Of a stretch of DNA of 25,672 nucleotides, positions 22,055-25,672 are shown in pieces. This DNA is from a virus: positions 1 through 25,672 of the IMG/VR virus record IMGVR_UViG_3300025771_000166. The stretch is one strand, 5' to 3'. The notes beneath the pieces are model-generated. The model saw only the letters and a list, made by a program, of their open reading frames with translations, made no database searches and was not told the origin of the DNA. Within the stretch, counting starts at the first letter, position 1, and each line of letters opens with the position of its first letter. The position numbers and the translations under genes are program-made.

Positions 22055-25000
22055 ATGCCACAAGAAACTAATTTGAATGTAACTCCTTATTTTGATGATT
22101 TTGATGATCAAAAGAACTTTTATAAGGTTCTTTTTAAGCCAGGATACCCCATTCAGTCCAGAGAATTGACAACTTTACAGTCAATTCTTCAAAATCAAAT
22201 TGAAAAATTTGGATCACATATCTTTAAGGAAGGATCTCCAGTTCTCGGCGGAAACGTTGTATACAATAATTATTATGAAGGAATTCAAGTAGAATCAAGT
22301 TATCTTGGTATTTCTGTAGATTTGTATTTGAATAATTTTATTGGCAAGTATTTGATTGGACAAGACTCTCAGGTAAAAGGGAGAGTTGAATTTGTTTTGC
22401 CAGCAAATGAATCTCCAACATCAAATACCATAATTTATGTTTCATACAGAGATTCAAATTCCACTCAAAACACTAGACAGTTTAATTCTGGAGAAGTTTT
22501 ACTTTCCGAAGGAGATGTTCCTATAGTTTCTGGTGGATTTACTAATATTCAGGCAGGCCAAGGAGTAGGAAGAGTTACTACTGAAAATTCTTCTATTGTC
22601 GGATCTTCTGTTACTATTGCTGATGGTGTGTATTTTATTAGAGGTTATTTTGTAAATATTAAGCAGGAAACTTTAATATTAGATCCTGTTGCAAATAATG
22701 TAAATTATAGTATTGGATTGAAAGTAATTGAAGATATTGTTACTGCAGATGATGATGAATCTCTCGTAGATAATTCGCAAGGATTTACAAATTTTGCTGC
22801 TCCAGGTGCTGATAGACTTTCTATTACAGCATCTTTGGCAAAATATTCATTTACAGAGTCTCAAGATGAAGGGTACATCGAATTATTTAAAGTTGTAGAT
22901 GGATCCCCAGATAAAGTACAAAGAGATGCTGAGTATAATCTTCTTGCAAATGAGTTTGCAAGAAGAACTTATGATGAATCTGGTGATTATTATGTAACGC
23001 CATTTAAAGTTGATGTTAGAGAATCATTAGATAATTTAAAGGGAAATAAGGGAATATTTAAATCAGGACAAAATACATATGGCAATAATGTTGCCGATGA
23101 ATCTCTTGGAATTTATAAAGTATCTCCAGGAAAGGCATATATTAGAGGATTTGAAGTAGAACTACCTAATCCAACTTTTATAGATTTTCCAAAACCAAGA
23201 ATTGAAAAAACTTTAGAAAATCAAAGTATTGTTTATACAACCGGTTCAACGTTTACTCTGAATAGAGTTGATGGAAATCCATCTCTAGGAATTTCAACGG
23301 ATTATACGGTATCATTAAGATCAGAAAGACTTGGTGTAGATGATAATGTAGCACCTGGTAAGGAGATTGGTCTTGCTAGAGTATATGATTTTGCATTAGA
23401 ATCTGGTTCATATAATACAATATTTCCAAATTCTAATGAGTGGGATATTACTTTATTTGATGTTCAACCATACATTGAATTAAATTTAAATAATCCTGTC
23501 ACATTACAAGTACCAACATTTATCAAAGGAAGTTCCAGTGGAGCTTCGGCATATTTGAGAGAATCAATTACAAATTCCGGAATTGTTACTGCATATAATA
23601 TTGATGGCAAATTCTTAAGAGGCGAAAAACTTAGTTTTGATAGTATTCAAAATAATAGAATTATACAATCATTTACTGAGTATGATGTAAATGATTTTAA
23701 ATCAGTTTATGCACCACCGGTTGGTTCTGGTGCAACTTTTAGTGCAGATTTAGTACAAAAAGTAAAATCATTTGTAGGGTCTGTAACCATTTCTCCTGAA
23801 GTTAGTGGAATTAGCACTGTAACAAGTTCTAATTTTGTTTTTAGAGGTGCTTCAAAGGTAAATGATATTATTGCATACTCAACTCCAGGGAATGTTGAAC
23901 CAACTTATGCAAAAATTACTTCAATTTCTGAAAAAACGTTGGAAATTGAATCAGTTACTGCTGTTTCTGGTGTTTGTGTATCAATTCTTCCTTCTACTAC
24001 CTTATCAGTTTCCGATTTTAGAATTCTAAAATCTGGATTACAAGATTCTACTGACAATACTTTATTTACAGTTTTTCCTAAGGATAAGATTTCTTCTTTG
24101 GATTTGGAAGATTCTGAATTAATTATAAGAAGACAAAAAACGATTAATATTTCAGCAAATACTTCAGAGACTATTGTTCTTTCTGCAAATGAAAGATTCT
24201 TACCATATGATGAAGAAAGATATTCTATTTTTTACTCTGATGGAAGTGTAGAACCACTGAGAGAAGATAAGTTTTTCTTCACGTTAGGATCTCAAAGTTT
24301 AAGAATAAATGGATTAACTGCTACTAGCGGAACAGCAACTTTAACTTACACAATAAAGAAACTTAATGTTTCTGCAAAAGTAAAAAATAGAAATAGAGTT
24401 AATTCTATTATAGTAGATAAGTCAAAATATAATTATTCTGGTGTAGGGCAAACCACTCTCAATGATGGTCTAGAGTTTGGTAACTATCCTTATGGTACTA
24501 GAGTTCAAGATGAAGATATTTGTTTAAGATATCCAGATGTAACAAAACTTTTAGGAGTATTTGAAACATCTAGTGCTAGTGATACTCCACAACTACAGTC
24601 AATTACATTAAATATAACTGATTTCACTACTTCAAACTTAATTTTAGGTGAAGAAATAGTTGGACAAGATAGTAATTGTGTTGCCATTTTGGTCGAAAGA
24701 ATCAACAATAATACCGTAAGTTATATTAGTTTAAATTCTTCATCCTTTAATGATGGGGAAGGTGTTGAGTTTAAAGAATCTAACATAGTCTCTTCAATTT
24801 CAGCATTGAATAGGGGAAATTGTAGAGATATTACTGACAATTTTATTTTCAATAATGGACAAAAGAATACTTTCTATGATTATGGTAGAATAACTAGAAA
24901 AGAAAGTTCTAGAGAACCTCTTAAAAAGTTAAAAATTGTTTTTGAATCAACTTCTATCGATTCTGCAGATGAAGGAAGTTTCTTCTCAGTTGATTCATAT

Positions 25001-25672
25001 TCTCAGTTTGACTATTGCGATATCCCTTCTTTTGATGGAATAAGAAATTATAACATTTTAGATTTAAGACCTAGAGTTTCTGTTTATAACGTTTCTGAAG
25101 GCGAAAGATCTCCATTTGAGTCATTATCAAATAATTTTGTAAATGATGATAATAAAAATACGCCAATTTTAGCATCCGATGAAGATATCATATTAGATTT
25201 TTCATATTATTTGCCAAGAATTGATAAAATTGTTTTATCTAAAGACGGTAAATTTGAATTAATGATTGGCGATCCTGCAGAAAATCCACAGGCACCATTA
25301 AATCTCTCAGAATCTCTTGATATTGCAACAATTACTCTCCCAGCATATTTCTGCACCAATGATGAAGTAGGAATTAATCTTGCTAAGCACAAAAGATATC
25401 GAATGGTAGATATCAAGAAACTTGAAGATAGAATTAAAAATCTTGAGTATTATACAACTCTATCTTTACTGGAAAAAGAGACTGCAAGTTTTACTATTAA
25501 AGATGCAAATGGGTTGGATAGATTTAAATCAGGATTCTTTGTTGACAATTTCACAACATTAACTTCCCAAAAATCCACCTTTATTGCCAAAAATTCAATT
25601 GATGTTGAAAATTCTCAATTAAGACCTTCTGTATATACCACCTCCATAGATTTAATTCTTGGACATACAAAT
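22055..25672 (+). CDS. DUF4815 structural protein, 5' part only (runs off the window)
   Basis: The frame from ATG 22055 stays open to the last base, 1206 codons without a stop. The product begins MPQETNLNVTPYFDDFDDQK and continues NFYKVLFKPGY, then SRELTTLQSILQNQIEKFGS (about 35-54) and HIFKEGSPVLGG. This is the signature start of DUF4815 proteins, common virion structural proteins of T4-like cyanophages. Further on come GADRLSITASLAKYSF, ARRTYDESGDYYVTPFKVDV and SPGKAYIRGFEVEL (about 365-378), also typical. A segment near the end (DIKKLEDRIKNLEYYTTLSL) is a predicted coiled coil. It probably belongs to the baseplate periphery or tail-fibre attachment, the place of T4 gp9/gp10; that equivalence is inference. 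It lies 12 bases after gene 8. Confidence 0.93.
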   Translation, partial: MPQETNLNVTPYFDDFDDQKNFYKVLFKPGYPIQSRELTTLQSILQNQIEKFGSHIFKEGSPVLGGNVVYNNYYEGIQVESSYLGISVDLYLNNFIGKYLIGQDSQVKGRVEFVLPANESPTSNTIIYVSYRDSNSTQNTRQFNSGEVLLSEGDVPIVSGGFTNIQAGQGVGRVTTENSSIVGSSVTIADGVYFIRGYFVNIKQETLILDPVANNVNYSIGLKVIEDIVTADDDESLVDNSQGFTNFAAPGADRLSITASLAKYSFTESQDEGYIELFKVVDGSPDKVQRDAEYNLLANEFARRTYDESGDYYVTPFKVDVRESLDNLKGNKGIFKSGQNTYGNNVADESLGIYKVSPGKAYIRGFEVELPNPTFIDFPKPRIEKTLENQSIVYTTGSTFTLNRVDGNPSLGISTDYTVSLRSERLGVDDNVAPGKEIGLARVYDFALESGSYNTIFPNSNEWDITLFDVQPYIELNLNNPVTLQVPTFIKGSSSGASAYLRESITNSGIVTAYNIDGKFLRGEKLSFDSIQNNRIIQSFTEYDVNDFKSVYAPPVGSGATFSADLVQKVKSFVGSVTISPEVSGISTVTSSNFVFRGASKVNDIIAYSTPGNVEPTYAKITSISEKTLEIESVTAVSGVCVSILPSTTLSVSDFRILKSGLQDSTDNTLFTVFPKDKISSLDLEDSELIIRRQKTINISANTSETIVLSANERFLPYDEERYSIFYSDGSVEPLREDKFFFTLGSQSLRINGLTATSGTATLTYTIKKLNVSAKVKNRNRVNSIIVDKSKYNYSGVGQTTLNDGLEFGNYPYGTRVQDEDICLRYPDVTKLLGVFETSSASDTPQLQSITLNITDFTTSNLILGEEIVGQDSNCVAILVERINNNTVSYISLNSSSFNDGEGVEFKESNIVSSISALNRGNCRDITDNFIFNNGQKNTFYDYGRITRKESSREPLKKLKIVFESTSIDSADEGSFFSVDSYSQFDYCDIPSFDGIRNYNILDLRPRVSVYNVSEGERSPFESLSNNFVNDDNKNTPILASDEDIILDFSYYLPRIDKIVLSKDGKFELMIGDPAENPQAPLNLSESLDIATITLPAYFCTNDEVGINLAKHKRYRMVDIKKLEDRIKNLEYYTTLSLLEKETASFTIKDANGLDRFKSGFFVDNFTTLTSQKSTFIAKNSIDVENSQLRPSVYTTSIDLILGHTN

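Overview
The window looks like part of a T4-like contractile-tailed phage (myovirus) that infects marine picocyanobacteria, probably Synechococcus or Prochlorococcus. The main evidence is the run of T4-type baseplate genes in T4-like order on one strand: gene 25, gene 6, a giant structural gene, gene 8 and a DUF4815 structural gene. Late-promoter octamers of the T4 type (TATAAATA and one-mismatch versions) support this. The small genes upstream look like those that usually accompany cyanomyovirus structural clusters. A T4-like phage of another marine bacterium, such as SAR11, is less likely but cannot be excluded from sequence alone. All genes I accept are on the + strand.

Layout. (1) 1-2040: a compact accessory block of about half G+C by hand count of sampled lines. 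It holds seven small genes (the first cut by the window edge), including a strongly acidic ArdA-type antirestriction protein at 717-1148. Hairpins lie between some of the genes, there is a tRNA T-arm-like hairpin near 1220, and a recurrent pyrimidine-rich leader ending in six or seven Ts lies before several start codons. (2) 2041-2278: a gene-free junction where composition falls sharply to AT-rich, with short C-rich tandem repeats. (3) 2279-4612: seven AT-rich genes, namely a one-TM small protein, conserved-looking small proteins, and a GT-A type glycosyltransferase behind a late-type promoter. (4) 4643-25672: the baseplate operon, nearly gapless. gp25 (133 aa) and gp6 (637 aa) abut. A 4508-residue protein sits in the slot of T4 gene 7. 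gp8 follows behind a perfect TATAAATA. The last gene, a DUF4815 structural protein, runs off the right edge.

How the genes fit together. The right-hand 21 kb encodes outer baseplate (wedge) components expressed late. The giant protein is a string of beta-rich repeat modules attached to a conserved baseplate-type N-terminus and carries a YHYH-type motif. gp8 has one of the same repeat types inserted, which suggests the two proteins share modular evolution. The left-hand block looks like an early or host-takeover cassette. Its one recognisable member, ArdA, blocks type I restriction, so its uncharacterised and partly very acidic neighbours are candidates for other anti-defence or host-takeover proteins.
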